Part shown: positions 18,369-30,546 of the stretch, piece by piece
Layout: each line of letters opens with the position of its first letter
Position numbering within the stretch: position 1 is the stretch's first letter
From: Panacibacter microcysteis
Lineage (GTDB): Bacteria; Bacteroidota; Bacteroidia; Chitinophagales; Chitinophagaceae
NCBI RefSeq assembly: GCF_015831355.1
Contig: NZ_JADWYR010000002.1
Span: 62,001-126,000, forward strand
Direction: 5' to 3'
Length of the DNA: 64,000 bases
The notes under the pieces: model-generated
The model's input: the letters and a program-made list of their open reading frames with translations, nothing else
The model's database searches: none
What the model was told of the DNA's origin: nothing
Translations under genes and position numbers: made by a program

Positions 18369-19426
18369 GTTTCCTGAAAGAAATACTAAATAGACCATTT
18401 TTTATCAAGCTCTTTAACTGGGAGTATTGGTCTTTTCATACAGTCTACACACCCATCTATATTTACTGGGTCTGGCTTTGCATAAGGGCAAGGTCTTTTT
18501 TCTTTTTCAATACCGCAAATCCTGCTATAAAAAACGGCGGATTTTTAATGGAAAGTAAAAAAGAAATATACGACATCATCCCACCACAATATTACCCTAA
18601 AACTGTACTTGTAAAAGCAGGCAGTGCATTTAGCGTTGTACAGCAAACAATGCAGCAGCATGCGTTTATATTTCCCTTAATTGGTAAGCCCGATATTGGC
18701 ATGCGCGGACTCAGTGTAAAAAAGCTCGATACCGAACGGGATGTTCAGGCATACCTTCAAACCAGCAAGGTCGATTTTTTATTACAGGAGTTTGTTCCTT
18801 TCGAAAATGAAGTAGGTATCTTTTATTACCGGTATCCCGGAGAAAGTGAAGGTCATATTTCAGGTATCGTTGGCAAAGAATTTTTAACGGTAACTGGCAA
18901 TGGTATCGCCACCATAGAGGAGTTACTGCAACTGGATAAACGTTATATACTCCAGTTGCCTGTACTGCAGAAGACATACGGAAAAACGTTGAAGCAAATA
19001 TTACCTTTAAACGAAAATTTTGTACTCGTGCCCTACGGCAATCATGCACGCGGGGCAAAGTTTATTGATCTTACACCACTTGCAGATCAGCAACTGTCAG
19101 GCATTATCGATGCTGTTTGTAAAAACATACCCGGCTTTTATTACGGCAGAATGGACGTGCGCTACAATACCTGGGAAGAGCTGAAACGTGGAGAAAATTT
19201 TAGTATCATCGAACTTAATGGTGCCGGCAGTGAACCCACGCATATGTACGATCCGCAACATTCTATTTTATTCGCCTGGAAAGAGATCATCAGGCACTGG
19301 CGCATTCTCTGGAAGATCAGCCGCCTCAACCACAAACGCAAAAAAATTCCATACATGAACTTCTCTTCAGGCATACAAATGTTCAGAGAAAACAGTGCCT
19401 ATGTAAAACTTATCTCGCCTGAATAA
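18365..19426 (+). CDS. ATP-grasp family ligase-like protein
   Basis: A 353-aa protein. An N-terminal region with aromatic, hydrophobic stretches (WEYWSFHTVYTPIYIYWVWLC) may lie against or in the membrane. Downstream are ATP-grasp features: FPLIGKPDIGMRG (nucleotide lysine and Gly loop), LLQEFVPFENEVGIFYYR, the NHARGAKFID segment, and the late FSIIELNGAGSEPTHMYDP, which supplies metal-binding E and N as in D-Ala-D-Ala ligases. The exact carboxylate-amine ligase reaction is unknown. It is the last gene of the DinB-NRDE operon by a 4-bp overlap. A REP-like copy lies 69 bp downstream. Confidence 0.72.
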   Translation: MSFLKEILNRPFFIKLFNWEYWSFHTVYTPIYIYWVWLCIRARSFFFFNTANPAIKNGGFLMESKKEIYDIIPPQYYPKTVLVKAGSAFSVVQQTMQQHAFIFPLIGKPDIGMRGLSVKKLDTERDVQAYLQTSKVDFLLQEFVPFENEVGIFYYRYPGESEGHISGIVGKEFLTVTGNGIATIEELLQLDKRYILQLPVLQKTYGKTLKQILPLNENFVLVPYGNHARGAKFIDLTPLADQQLSGIIDAVCKNIPGFYYGRMDVRYNTWEELKRGENFSIIELNGAGSEPTHMYDPQHSILFAWKEIIRHWRILWKISRLNHKRKKIPYMNFSSGIQMFRENSAYVKLISPE

Positions 19427-19495
19427 TCTTCCTCGTAAAGTATGTTACCCGTTATTGTAATCATGTCACCGGCAGTAGTATTGCTATTAAGCATC

Positions 19496-19515
19496 GTTGC
19501 GTCGCACTCTTCAAC
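19496..19515 (+). repeat. REP-like repeat, subtype A with altered end
   Basis: GTTGCGTCGCACTCTTCAAC: 17 of 20 match subtype A, the terminal GTAC having drifted. It is preceded by ACCGGCAGTAGTATTGCT. Confidence 0.8.
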
Positions 19516-19600
19516 TGCAGAAGCAATATTGAACAAACGCGAATGTCCGGGCATGGGTTCTCCCGCATCTGTTGACTGCTTCCGAAGCTAAACAAAAACA

Positions 19601-19620
19601 ATCCCGGTAGAAACCGGGAT
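19601..19620 (+). terminator. Hairpin terminator after the ATP-grasp operon
   Basis: ATCCCGGT and ACCGGGAT form a perfect 8-bp stem around AGAA, preceded by an A-rich run. The following bases (ATATTGATTGCTTT) are T-rich but lack a clean T-run, so it is a moderate terminator candidate, 174 bp past the stop. Confidence 0.55.
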
Positions 19621-19947
19621 ATATTGATTGCTTTATAACATAAAAACAGCGATGAGAAATTGTTGCAGCGGCTTTACCGCTCTTTATTTGTGCTGCAAAA
19701 AAATTATCGTGGGGTGCCGGAACCTGCCGTCACACAAATTTTCCCCTATGTTTTACAGCTTTGTTGACCAAAAGTAGCGCTGCCCTTTCTTGGTTGTTAT
19801 CAGATTCGGGAAAAGCATTTACGCAATGCGGAGATTCACTTCCAGCGCTGTAATCTTCGGGCAATTGTTCCCGGGTTTATAAGCAAAAGTGTAGACATAA
19901 TAATAAATGTCAAAAAAACACTTATATTCATGCCTCAGTTTGTTCAT

Positions 19948-22410
19948 ATGAAAAATTCCTTTATTGCAGCCTGTTGCCTGGTCACGCTTTATTGCAGTGC
20001 ACAGCAGGATAGTTCACTTAAATTATGGTACAAAGCGCCTGCAGGAACTGTATGGGAAAATGCCTTGCCCATTGGCAATGGTCACCTGGGTGCTATGGTA
20101 TACGGCAATGCAGATACAGACATTATTCAGTTAAATGAAAGTACTGTCTGGAGCGGTGGGCCCAACAGGAATGATAACCGCGCCTGCCTTGATTCACTGC
20201 CAGTCTTACGCAAACTGATTTTTGAAGGAAAACAAAAAGAGGCAGAGCAACTTGCAAACCGTATCATCATCAGTAAAACATCACATGGCCAAATGTACCA
20301 GCCTGTTGCTGATCTCAGGCTCAGCTTCCCCGGTCATACAAACTACACAGACTACTACCGCGAACTGGATATTTCAAAAGCCGTTGCAACCACACGCTAC
20401 ACGAATAATGATATTGGTTACACGCGCAAAATACTGGCATCGTTAGCCGGCAGGGTGGTTGTAATGCAGCTTACAGCCACTAAACGAAACAGCATATCAT
20501 TCACTGCTTTTTATACCACACCCCAGCCAAATATTTCAATCAGTACCAACAGGCAGCAACAGCTTGTTATCAGTGGTACAACAATAGATCATGAGGGTGT
20601 GAAAGGCATCGTGCAGTTTAAAGGTATAACACAGTTCAAAGTGGTGGATGGCACAACAAGTTATACAGATACATCGGTAACAATTACCAATGCAAGTACT
20701 GTTACCATCTATGTTTCCATTGCAACAAACTTTAATAGTTACAATGATGTTGGCGGCAATGCGGCAGAAAGAGCCGGTAATTTTTTATCTGCGGCCATGT
20801 CAAAATCTTATAAAGAAACCGAGCAAGCGCATATTGCGGCTTACAGGAAATTTTTTGATCGCGTTAAACTCGATCTTGGCTCAACAGCCGCAGCTACATT
20901 ACCTACAGATGAGCGTCTTAAAAATTTTGCCACAGGTAATGATCCATCATTGGTTTCGCTGTATTATCAGTACGGCCGCTACCTGCTTATATCTTCTTCC
21001 CGGCCGGGTGGCCAGCCTGCCACATTACAAGGTATATGGAACAATAAACTGTATCCGCCATGGGATAGCAAATACACCATAAATATTAATGCCGAGATGA
21101 ACTATTGGCCTGCAGAAAAAACAAACCTGCAGGAACTGCATGAGCCGTTTCTAAACATGGTGAAAGAACTGTCCATAACAGGCAGCAAGACCGCAAAAGA
21201 TATGTACGGTGCCCGCGGTTTTATGGCGCATCATAATACAGATATATGGCGCGCTACAGGCGCAGTAGATGGTGCGTTCTGGGGTGCGTGGATCAATGGC
21301 GGCGGCTGGGCCACACAGCATTTATGGGAGCATTATTTGTATAACGGCGATAAGAAATACCTCGCATCAGTATACCCGGTATTAAAAGCTGCAGCTTTGT
21401 TCTATGCAGATTTCCTGGTAGAGCACCCAACATATCACTGGCTTGTTTTGTGCCCTGATATGTCGCCTGAAAATGCACCCGCCGCGCATGATGGCTCATC
21501 GCTGGACGCAGGTGTAACCATGAGTAACCAGATTGTGTTCGACGTTTTTTCCAACGTCATCAGGGCCGCACAAATATTACAGCAGGATGCAAAGCTGGCA
21601 GATACACTGGCACAATTGCGAAGTAAGCTACCGCCGATGCATGTGGGTAAACACGGGCAGTTGCAGGAGTGGCTCGATGATATTGATGATCCAAACGATC
21701 ATCACCGCCATATCTCGCATTTGTACGGGCTGTTTCCTTCCGCCCAGATATCACCTTACCGCACGCCGCAATTATACAGTGCCGCAAAGAACACTTTGCT
21801 GCAGCGCGGCGATGTTTCAACAGGGTGGAGTATGGGCTGGAAAGTTAACTGGTGGGCAAGAATGCTTGATGGTAATCATGCATATCAACTAATACAAAAC
21901 CAGCTTACACCTGTAGGCACTGTAGAAGGTGGCGGCGGCACTTACAATAATTTGTTTGACGCGCATCCGCCGTTCCAGATCGACGGAAACTTTGGCTGCA
22001 CCAGTGGCATTACCGAAATGCTGATGCAAAGCGAAGACGGCGCACTAAACCTTTTACCGGCCTTGCCTGCTGTATGGGCATCCGGCAGCATTCAGGGTTT
22101 ACGGGCATATGGTGGTTTTGAAGTTACCAGCATTGAATGGAAAGATCACCAGGTTATAAAAGCAGTAATAAAATCTACCCTCGGCGGTAACCTTCGCTTA
22201 AGATCACCAACACCATTAAAGAGCATAACCGGTAAAGCGTTACAGGTGGCAAAAGGTGTAAATAGCAATATTTTTTACACGACAGCAGAAGTGGCAACAC
22301 CGGTTGTTGCCGCGGCGGCAACTATTAATATGCCCCGTTTGAACGCAACATTTGAATATGATATTGCTACGCAGGCCGGTGAATCGTATGTTTTGGTAGG
22401 CGCGCAGTAA
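19948..22410 (+). CDS. Alpha-L-fucosidase, GH95 family
   Basis: An 820-aa exported glycosidase of family GH95, which releases fucose or L-galactose from xyloglucan-type and other glycans with inversion. The start at 19948 gives a signal peptide ([19 protein letters not shown]). The N-terminal beta domain has [20 protein letters not shown] and [12 protein letters not shown]. The (alpha/alpha)6 barrel has [18 protein letters not shown] and [14 protein letters not shown]. The catalytic acid region is [29 protein letters not shown] is the family hallmark. Full length. It is the first gene of the codirectional glycan cluster; a REP-like repeat follows its stop by 65 bp. Confidence 0.95.
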   Translation: MKNSFIAACCLVTLYCSAQQDSSLKLWYKAPAGTVWENALPIGNGHLGAMVYGNADTDIIQLNESTVWSGGPNRNDNRACLDSLPVLRKLIFEGKQKEAEQLANRIIISKTSHGQMYQPVADLRLSFPGHTNYTDYYRELDISKAVATTRYTNNDIGYTRKILASLAGRVVVMQLTATKRNSISFTAFYTTPQPNISISTNRQQQLVISGTTIDHEGVKGIVQFKGITQFKVVDGTTSYTDTSVTITNASTVTIYVSIATNFNSYNDVGGNAAERAGNFLSAAMSKSYKETEQAHIAAYRKFFDRVKLDLGSTAAATLPTDERLKNFATGNDPSLVSLYYQYGRYLLISSSRPGGQPATLQGIWNNKLYPPWDSKYTININAEMNYWPAEKTNLQELHEPFLNMVKELSITGSKTAKDMYGARGFMAHHNTDIWRATGAVDGAFWGAWINGGGWATQHLWEHYLYNGDKKYLASVYPVLKAAALFYADFLVEHPTYHWLVLCPDMSPENAPAAHDGSSLDAGVTMSNQIVFDVFSNVIRAAQILQQDAKLADTLAQLRSKLPPMHVGKHGQLQEWLDDIDDPNDHHRHISHLYGLFPSAQISPYRTPQLYSAAKNTLLQRGDVSTGWSMGWKVNWWARMLDGNHAYQLIQNQLTPVGTVEGGGGTYNNLFDAHPPFQIDGNFGCTSGITEMLMQSEDGALNLLPALPAVWASGSIQGLRAYGGFEVTSIEWKDHQVIKAVIKSTLGGNLRLRSPTPLKSITGKALQVAKGVNSNIFYTTAEVATPVVAAAATINMPRLNATFEYDIATQAGESYVLVGAQ

Positions 22411-22424
22411 ATCCCGGAATGTAA

Positions 22425-24479
<2,055 letters not shown>

Positions 24480-24518
24480 ATAAAAACGTTTGATCAATCT
24501 TACCAAAGCCAGAAAAAT

Positions 24519-26606
24519 ATGCAGTTTTTTAAATCTTCCTTTGTTTGTTTCTGTTTTGCAATGCTGCCTTGTATAATGTTTGCGCAGGTTTCCAAACCTG
24601 CAGCGGTTGAACCTTTGCCTTCTGCCAACCAGCTTCGCTGGCAGCAAATGGAGTATTACGGTTTTATACATTTTTCTGTCAATACTTACACAGACATGTC
24701 CTGGGGGCTGGGAAGTGAAGACCCCAAAATATTTAACCCGGACAAGCTGGATTGTATGCAATGGGCACGTATTTGTAAAGAAGCAGGAATGAAGGGCGTT
24801 ATACTTACAGCCAAACACCACAGCGGTTTTTGTTTGTGGCCTTCTGTATACACCGAGTATTCGGTAAAAAACTGCCCGTGGAAAAATGGTAAGGGAGATA
24901 TTGTGCGTGAAATGTCTGATGCCTGTAAAGCTTACGGCTTAAAACTCGGTATTTATCTTTCACCCTGGGACCGTAACCATCCCGATTATGGCAAGCCTGC
25001 CTATATTACTTACTTCCGCAACCAGTTGAGGGAATTGCTTACCAACTACGGCGAGATTTTCGAAATATGGTTTGATGGAGCCAACGGCGGCTCCGGCTAT
25101 TACGGTGGCGCCAATGAAACAAGAAAGATAGATGCAAAAACTTACTACGACTGGCCTAACACTTATAAGCTTGTAAGAGAATTGCAACCCAATATTGTGA
25201 TATGGAACGATGGCGGAGATCGTGCAGACCTGCGGTGGGTGGGTACGGAAGCAGGCTACGTGGGCGAAACCAACTGGAGCCTGCTAAACAAAACGGGCGA
25301 TGTACCGGAAGACATGCTGAGGCATGGTGTGGAAAACGGCGACGCATGGGTGCCCGGCGAAGTAAATACTTCTATAAGACCGGAATGGTTTTACCATCCT
25401 AAAGAAGATACCAAAGTAAAAACATTGCCACAGCTGATGAACACCTATTACCAGTCCATTGGCCGCAATGCTACATTGCTCCTCAATTTTCCTATTATGC
25501 CCAACGGGCTTATCAACGACAAAGATGAGCAGGCCGCACTTGGCTTTGCAAAGGCTGTTAAAGAAGCCTTTGCCGTAAACCTTGCCAAAGGCGCCGCGGC
25601 AGAAGCCTCCGCCACCAGGGCGGGCAGCAAAATATACAGCGCAGCAAATGTGTTGGATGATAATAAAGAAACTTACTGGTCAACAGATGACAATGTAAAT
25701 ACCGCATCACTTACGATTGATTTCAAAAAGCCTGTTTCTTTCAACCGCTTTCTGGTGCAGGAATACATAGCACTTGGGCAGCGTGTAAAGAACTTTACAA
25801 TAGAAGCTTTTGTACAAGGAAAATGGATGTTGATCGATACACAAACAACCATTGGGTATAAGCGTATTCTTCGCTTTCCCACAGTGCAGAGCAATAAGCT
25901 GCGGTTTACCATAACCGGTGCCAAAGCCAGCCCGCTTATCAGTAATATTGAAGTGTACAACGCACCACAAATATTAACTCCGCCAATAATAACCAGGGCA
26001 CAATCGGGTAAGGTTATCATTACACCCGCTGATCCGGAGTCTGAAATATTTTATACGCTCGATGGAAGTACACCATCAGTTCAATCAGCAAAGTATACAA
26101 CACCTGTGATGACAGGTAGTGGCAAAACGGAAGTAAAGGCGATAGCATACAACCAGCTTACAAAAAAGAGCAGTGCCATAACTGCGGAAAAATTTGATAT
26201 AGCAAAACAGTCGTGGACATTTCCTTCCATTGCAGACAGCAATGTGTACAATATGCTGGACGGGCAGGAGAGTACTGCCTGGCACCAGCCGGGCAATGTA
26301 ACCATGCCCGCTGATATTGTAATTGATCTTGGTAAAACAGAAAACCTCAATGGTTTTCGCTACCTGCCAGACCAGAACTGGTGGGCCAATGGAATTATCT
26401 CGCATTACGAATTCTTTGTTTCCATGAACAGCAACGACTGGCAACTCGTGGATAGCGGTGAGTTTTCCAACATAAAAAACAATCCTTTGTGGCAAACAAA
26501 AACGTTTAAAACGGTGCCTGCAAGATTTATCCGGCTGCGTGCATTGCGCAATACCCAAAACGATGATGCAGCAGGCTATGCAGAAGTGGATGTACTTACA
26601 GAATAA
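24519..26606 (+). CDS. Alpha-L-fucosidase, GH29 family, with discoidin-type C-terminal modules
   Basis: A 695-aa exported retaining fucosidase. The signal peptide ends at MFAQ. The catalytic barrel covers residues ~35-340: QMEYYGFIHFSVNTYTD, ILTAKHHSGFCLWPS, GIYLSPWDRN and the nucleophile Asp186 in IWFDGANGG. Then come a discoidin-like module (~355-480), a chitobiase-type Ig module (ITPADPESEIFYTLDGSTP), and a second F5/8 type C module (~575-690: LNGFRYLPDQN). Such modules bind sugars and hold the enzyme on its polymer. It follows the esterase by 39 bp and is likely cotranscribed. Confidence 0.95.
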   Translation: MQFFKSSFVCFCFAMLPCIMFAQVSKPAAVEPLPSANQLRWQQMEYYGFIHFSVNTYTDMSWGLGSEDPKIFNPDKLDCMQWARICKEAGMKGVILTAKHHSGFCLWPSVYTEYSVKNCPWKNGKGDIVREMSDACKAYGLKLGIYLSPWDRNHPDYGKPAYITYFRNQLRELLTNYGEIFEIWFDGANGGSGYYGGANETRKIDAKTYYDWPNTYKLVRELQPNIVIWNDGGDRADLRWVGTEAGYVGETNWSLLNKTGDVPEDMLRHGVENGDAWVPGEVNTSIRPEWFYHPKEDTKVKTLPQLMNTYYQSIGRNATLLLNFPIMPNGLINDKDEQAALGFAKAVKEAFAVNLAKGAAAEASATRAGSKIYSAANVLDDNKETYWSTDDNVNTASLTIDFKKPVSFNRFLVQEYIALGQRVKNFTIEAFVQGKWMLIDTQTTIGYKRILRFPTVQSNKLRFTITGAKASPLISNIEVYNAPQILTPPIITRAQSGKVIITPADPESEIFYTLDGSTPSVQSAKYTTPVMTGSGKTEVKAIAYNQLTKKSSAITAEKFDIAKQSWTFPSIADSNVYNMLDGQESTAWHQPGNVTMPADIVIDLGKTENLNGFRYLPDQNWWANGIISHYEFFVSMNSNDWQLVDSGEFSNIKNNPLWQTKTFKTVPARFIRLRALRNTQNDDAAGYAEVDVLTE

Positions 26607-26673
26607 GTTGACCAGTCATCAGCCGGGTTTTGTACCCGGAGGTGCTGCGCAGTTGCCCCATAGCGGTACAGAC

Positions 26674-26693
26674 GTACAAGAGAGTGACACAAC
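26674..26693 (-). repeat. REP-like repeat, hybrid A/B
   Basis: GTACAAGAGAGTGACACAAC; reversed, it reads GTTGTGTCACTCTCTTGTAC. It carries the subtype B palindrome but the subtype A base at position 13, the only such mixture here. Confidence 0.85.
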
Positions 26694-26807
26694 CAAAGCT
26701 ACATAGCAGCAATACAGCTGGTGCCACCATAAAAAATATTTGCATCAGCCGTTACTATTATTTGCAGGCATAGTTGTGTTTGGGCTGCATTGCTACTATC
26801 AACACCT

Positions 26808-26827
26808 GTTGTGTCACTCACTTGTGC
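26808..26827 (+). repeat. REP-like repeat, subtype B
   Basis: GTTGTGTCACTCACTTGTGC, one change from the subtype B head. It lies about 70 bp before the start of the second GH29 gene, so it may form part of its leader. Confidence 0.85.
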
Positions 26828-26896
26828 TGCAACAAATATTTCTGCATAGGGTACCACGTTTTGTTTGCACAGGCATGTACCAGTAAAAGTTATAGT

Positions 26897-28531
26897 ATGA
26901 ATAAAATTGTTTTTGCAGGTTTGTTTATCCTGTTCCATGTAAGCGTTGATGCACAGGAAACGAGTATTTCCAATATCGGGCCGGGCAATGAGCCCATGCA
27001 GACAGGCAGGTTTGAAGCGAACTGGCAATCATTATCTCAGTACGTTGTACCGGAATGGTTTCGCAATGCAAAGTTTGGTATATGGGCACACTGGGGGCCA
27101 CAATGCCAGCCGGGCCAGGGAGACTGGTATGCACGCTGGATGTATGAACAGGGCAGTAACCAGTATAACTGGCACGTGGCAAATTATGGTCACCCGTCAA
27201 AAGCAGGCTTTAAAGAAGTAGTACATAGCTGGAAGGCAGAGAACTGGAACCCTGAGAAACTGGTAGCCCTATACAAACGTGCCGGCGCACAATACTTTTT
27301 TGCTATGGCCAACCACCACGATAACGTAGATATGTGGAACAGCAAATACCAGCAATGGAACACCGTAAACGTAGGGCCACATAAAGATATACTTGCAGGC
27401 TGGGCCAAAGCGGCCAAAAATAACCAGCTTCCTTTTGGCCTCAGTGTGCATGCTGCACATGCGTGGTCGTGGTATGAGGTGTCGCAACACGCCGATACAT
27501 CCGGGGTATATAAAGGTGTGCCGTACGATGGTAAGTTAACAAACGCAGCCGGTAAAGATGCGTGGTGGAATGGCCTGGATATACAGGCTCTGTATGCGCA
27601 GGATCATCAACCCTCTGCCGATACAAAAAATATTTATGCCATACACCGGCAGTGGGACTGGAGCAATGGCGCATCTGTTCCATCCAAAGCTTACTGCGAA
27701 AAGTTTTACAACAGAACCATTGATATGATCAACCAGTTTCACCCTGACCTGTTGTATTTTGATGATACCGGTTTACCCTTATACCCTGTAAGTGATGCGG
27801 GTTTAAAAATTGCTGCACACTTTTACAACAGTAACATGCAGCAACATGACGGACAGCTGCAGGCTGTGCTGTTTGGTAAAATACTCACAGAGCAGCAAAA
27901 AGACTGTATGGTGTGGGATGTTGAACGTGGTGCACCCGATAAAATTCAGCAACAGCCATGGCAGACCTGCTCATGCATTGGAGACTGGCACTACAACAAT
28001 AACATTTACGAGAAAGGCAATTACAAATCTGCCAGGAGTGTCATTCACCAGTTGATAGATGTTGTAAGTAAAAACGGTAACCTGTTATTAAATATCCCGG
28101 TGCGTGGAGATGGTACAATTGATGACAAAGAAATAAGCATACTCGAAGACATTGCCGCGTGGATGGATATAAACAAAGAAAGCATTTTTGATACACGGCC
28201 CTGGAAAATATTTGGCGAAGGTCCATCGGCTGATAGTGCTAACCCCATTAATGCGCAGGGTTTTAATGAAGGTAAGATAACATATACGGCTAAAGATATA
28301 CGCTTTAATCAAAACGGCAAGGCATTGTACGTTACGGCTATGGGAGTGCCGGCCGGAGATGTTATTATAAAAAACCTTGGTACAACTTCTGTACCCGCTA
28401 TCAAAAGCGTGACATTGCTTGGCAGTACCGGGCAAATAAACTGGCAACAATCTGCAGAACATCTCACGATAAAAAAGCCAGCTGCCGTGCCCAACAATAT
28501 TGCCGCTGTTTTTAAGATTGAAATGAAATAA
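26897..28531 (+). CDS. Alpha-L-fucosidase, GH29 family (second copy, different clade)
   Basis: A 544-aa exported GH29 protein. The ATG at 26897 gives the signal peptide MNKIVFAGLFILFHVSVDAQ. The catalytic core begins VPEWFRNAKFGIWAHWGPQ, with RWMYEQGSNQYNWHVANYGHP, YFFAMANHHDNVDMWNS, and the nucleophile region LLYFDDTGLP (Asp289 or Asp290). The latter replaces the usual WFDG. A short C-terminal beta-sandwich follows. It differs strongly from the neighbouring 695-aa fucosidase and lacks discoidin modules, so the two probably differ in linkage preference. The start of GH51 is 16 bp downstream. Confidence 0.9.
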   Translation: MNKIVFAGLFILFHVSVDAQETSISNIGPGNEPMQTGRFEANWQSLSQYVVPEWFRNAKFGIWAHWGPQCQPGQGDWYARWMYEQGSNQYNWHVANYGHPSKAGFKEVVHSWKAENWNPEKLVALYKRAGAQYFFAMANHHDNVDMWNSKYQQWNTVNVGPHKDILAGWAKAAKNNQLPFGLSVHAAHAWSWYEVSQHADTSGVYKGVPYDGKLTNAAGKDAWWNGLDIQALYAQDHQPSADTKNIYAIHRQWDWSNGASVPSKAYCEKFYNRTIDMINQFHPDLLYFDDTGLPLYPVSDAGLKIAAHFYNSNMQQHDGQLQAVLFGKILTEQQKDCMVWDVERGAPDKIQQQPWQTCSCIGDWHYNNNIYEKGNYKSARSVIHQLIDVVSKNGNLLLNIPVRGDGTIDDKEISILEDIAAWMDINKESIFDTRPWKIFGEGPSADSANPINAQGFNEGKITYTAKDIRFNQNGKALYVTAMGVPAGDVIIKNLGTTSVPAIKSVTLLGSTGQINWQQSAEHLTIKKPAAVPNNIAAVFKIEMK

Positions 28532-28547
28532 CGAATCATTAAAACTT

Positions 28548-30536
28548 ATGCATATGGGTGTAAGATGCTGGAATGGTGCAAAACATTGTACGATTGTAAT
28601 GCTGCTTGTGTTGTTTTCGTATCATCACGCTACAGCACAAAGCAGCCAGGCCAAATTGCCAAAAGGAGGAAAAAAGATAAGTGACCATTTATTCGGTTTG
28701 TTCTTTGAGGATATCAATTACGCAGCAGATGGTGGTCTGTATGCAGAAATGGTGCAAAACCGGTCTTTTGAATACAATCCTGCAGAGCGAAGGGAATGGC
28801 ACCCGCTGTCATATTGGGAGTACATAGCTACAGGTTTTTCTTATGGCCGTATCAGCGTAGCAACGGATAAGCCGGTACATGCAAATAACCCGCATTATGT
28901 TGTGCTGGAGGTGGAGCATATTTATAACAGCGCCGGCGCAGTGGGTCTTAAAAATACAGGCTTTGATGGCATGGTTATTAAAAAGGGGGACAGCTACAAT
29001 TTTTCCGTGTTTGGGTCATTGCTGAGCAAAGAACCGGTGCAGGTAAAATTACAATTGCAAAACAGTAAAGGCGATACAATTGCCACAGGCACTCTTGAAA
29101 TTAACGCAGCAGGGTGGAAACGGTACGAAACCATATTAACTGCAAGTGCAGAAGCAGACAGTGCTGTACTTTCTGTACTTGCAGTATCTGAAGGAAAACT
29201 TGCGCTGGATGTCGTATCCCTTTTTCCACAAAAAACTTTTAAAAACCGTACAAATGGTTTGCGGCCAGATCTTGCACAACTGCTTGCCGATATGCACCCG
29301 GGGTTTATCCGCTTTCCCGGCGGGTGCCTGGCGCATGGTGACGGACTTGGCAACATGTACCGCTGGAAAAATACCATCGGCCCTATAGAACAAAGAGTAG
29401 AGCAACGAAATATATGGGGTTATCATCAAACTGCAGGTCTCGGTTATTTTGAATACTTCCAGTTTTGTGAAGATATCGGTGCAAGACCTTTACCGGTACT
29501 GCCTGCCGCAGTAAGTTGCCAGAACTCGGGCGGCACATGGCGTATTGGTGGCACCGGCCAAAGAGCATTACCAAAAAATGAGATGGATGATTACATACAG
29601 GAAGTGCTCGACCTGGTTGAATGGGCAAACGGGCCTGCAACTTCCCAATGGGGTGCAAAGCGTGCGGCGGCCGGTCATCCTGCACCTTTCAACCTACAGT
29701 ACATAGGCATAGGTAATGAAGATAAAATAACCCCTGAATTTACAGAACGTTTTACAATGATCTACCAGGCTGTGAAGGCAAAACATCCTGAAATAACGGT
29801 GGTGGGCACAGCGGGCCCTTTCCCGGATGGAGAAGATTTTACCAAAGGCTGGCGGCTCGCTAACCAGTTGGGTGTGCCTGTAATGGATGAACATTATTAC
29901 AAAGAGCCGGAGTGGTTTATCAGCAATCAATACAGGTATGATGGTTATAACCGCGATAGCGGCGCCGTTTATCTGGGCGAGTATGCATCGTGGGGTAATA
30001 CAATGCAGAATGCACTTGCTGAAGCTGTGTACATGACAGCGCTTGAAAGGAATGGCGATGTAGTAAAAATGGCATCTTATGCGCCACTGCTTGCAAAACA
30101 GGGTTTTACCCAGTGGAAACCAGACATGATCTTCTTTAACAATAAAACCTACTATCTCACACCCAATTATTATGTACAGCAAATGTTTACTGCCAACCAG
30201 GGAGATCATTACTTTGATGGTGTTATTGTGAAAGATGATAAAGACAGTTTGCTGGCAGGCTCCTGTGTGTACAACAGTAAAAGCGGCGATGTAATTATCA
30301 AGCTTGCTAATGCGGGCCAGGCAGCTAAAAAAGTAAAAATAGATATTAGCAGGTTCCACACCATATTTCCCGGCGCATCGCTTACCAGTTTGCAGGCAGA
30401 TACATCAGCAGTCAATTCTTTTGAAAGTCCCGGAAATGTGAGGCCCGAAACAGGTATCGTGAACGTTGCTAAAAAATTCGATTATACGCTTACGCCTGCT
30501 ACAGTTGTGGTTATAAGGGTAAGTACCCGAAAATAA
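28548..30536 (+). CDS. Alpha-L-arabinofuranosidase, GH51 family
   Basis: A 662-aa exported retaining arabinofuranosidase that removes terminal arabinofuranose from arabinoxylan, arabinan or arabinogalactan. The signal peptide ends at ATAQ. An early GH51 landmark is DHLFGLFFEDINYAADGGLYAEMVQNRSFE. A CBM4-like module (~110-225) is inserted. The barrel has FIRFPGGCLAHG, WGYHQTAGLGYFEYFQFCEDIG, acid/base Glu391 in GIGNED and nucleophile Glu478 in LGEYASWG. The C-terminal beta-sandwich ends at TVVVIRVSTRK. It lies 16 bp after GH29 and 10 bp before GH43. Confidence 0.95.
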   Translation: MHMGVRCWNGAKHCTIVMLLVLFSYHHATAQSSQAKLPKGGKKISDHLFGLFFEDINYAADGGLYAEMVQNRSFEYNPAERREWHPLSYWEYIATGFSYGRISVATDKPVHANNPHYVVLEVEHIYNSAGAVGLKNTGFDGMVIKKGDSYNFSVFGSLLSKEPVQVKLQLQNSKGDTIATGTLEINAAGWKRYETILTASAEADSAVLSVLAVSEGKLALDVVSLFPQKTFKNRTNGLRPDLAQLLADMHPGFIRFPGGCLAHGDGLGNMYRWKNTIGPIEQRVEQRNIWGYHQTAGLGYFEYFQFCEDIGARPLPVLPAAVSCQNSGGTWRIGGTGQRALPKNEMDDYIQEVLDLVEWANGPATSQWGAKRAAAGHPAPFNLQYIGIGNEDKITPEFTERFTMIYQAVKAKHPEITVVGTAGPFPDGEDFTKGWRLANQLGVPVMDEHYYKEPEWFISNQYRYDGYNRDSGAVYLGEYASWGNTMQNALAEAVYMTALERNGDVVKMASYAPLLAKQGFTQWKPDMIFFNNKTYYLTPNYYVQQMFTANQGDHYFDGVIVKDDKDSLLAGSCVYNSKSGDVIIKLANAGQAAKKVKIDISRFHTIFPGASLTSLQADTSAVNSFESPGNVRPETGIVNVAKKFDYTLTPATVVVIRVSTRK

Positions 30537-30546
30537 TGTTATAGGT

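Larger units (their letters stand above)
19427..19947. other. Intergenic region before the glycan cluster
   Basis: About 520 bp with one REP-like repeat (19496-19515), one perfect hairpin (19601-19620) and otherwise featureless A+T-rich DNA. The promoter of the GH95 gene should be in the last 150 bp, but I cannot pick a convincing -33/-7 pair. Confidence 0.5.
26607..26896. other. Intergenic region with outward-facing REP pair, between the two GH29 genes
   Basis: 290 bp containing the repeats at 26674-26693 and 26808-26827, whose side arms (CATAGCAGCAATACAGC and, inverted, GCTGCATTGCTACTAT) also pair. The whole unit could fold into one long imperfect hairpin of about 150 nt. No gene is present; an in-frame TTG at 26774 only extends the next gene artificially. 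Confidence 0.6.

Noticed and set aside
26774-26896. 41-residue extension of the second GH29 gene
   Set aside because: It starts at a TTG, runs through a REP-like repeat and precedes a good signal peptide at 26897.
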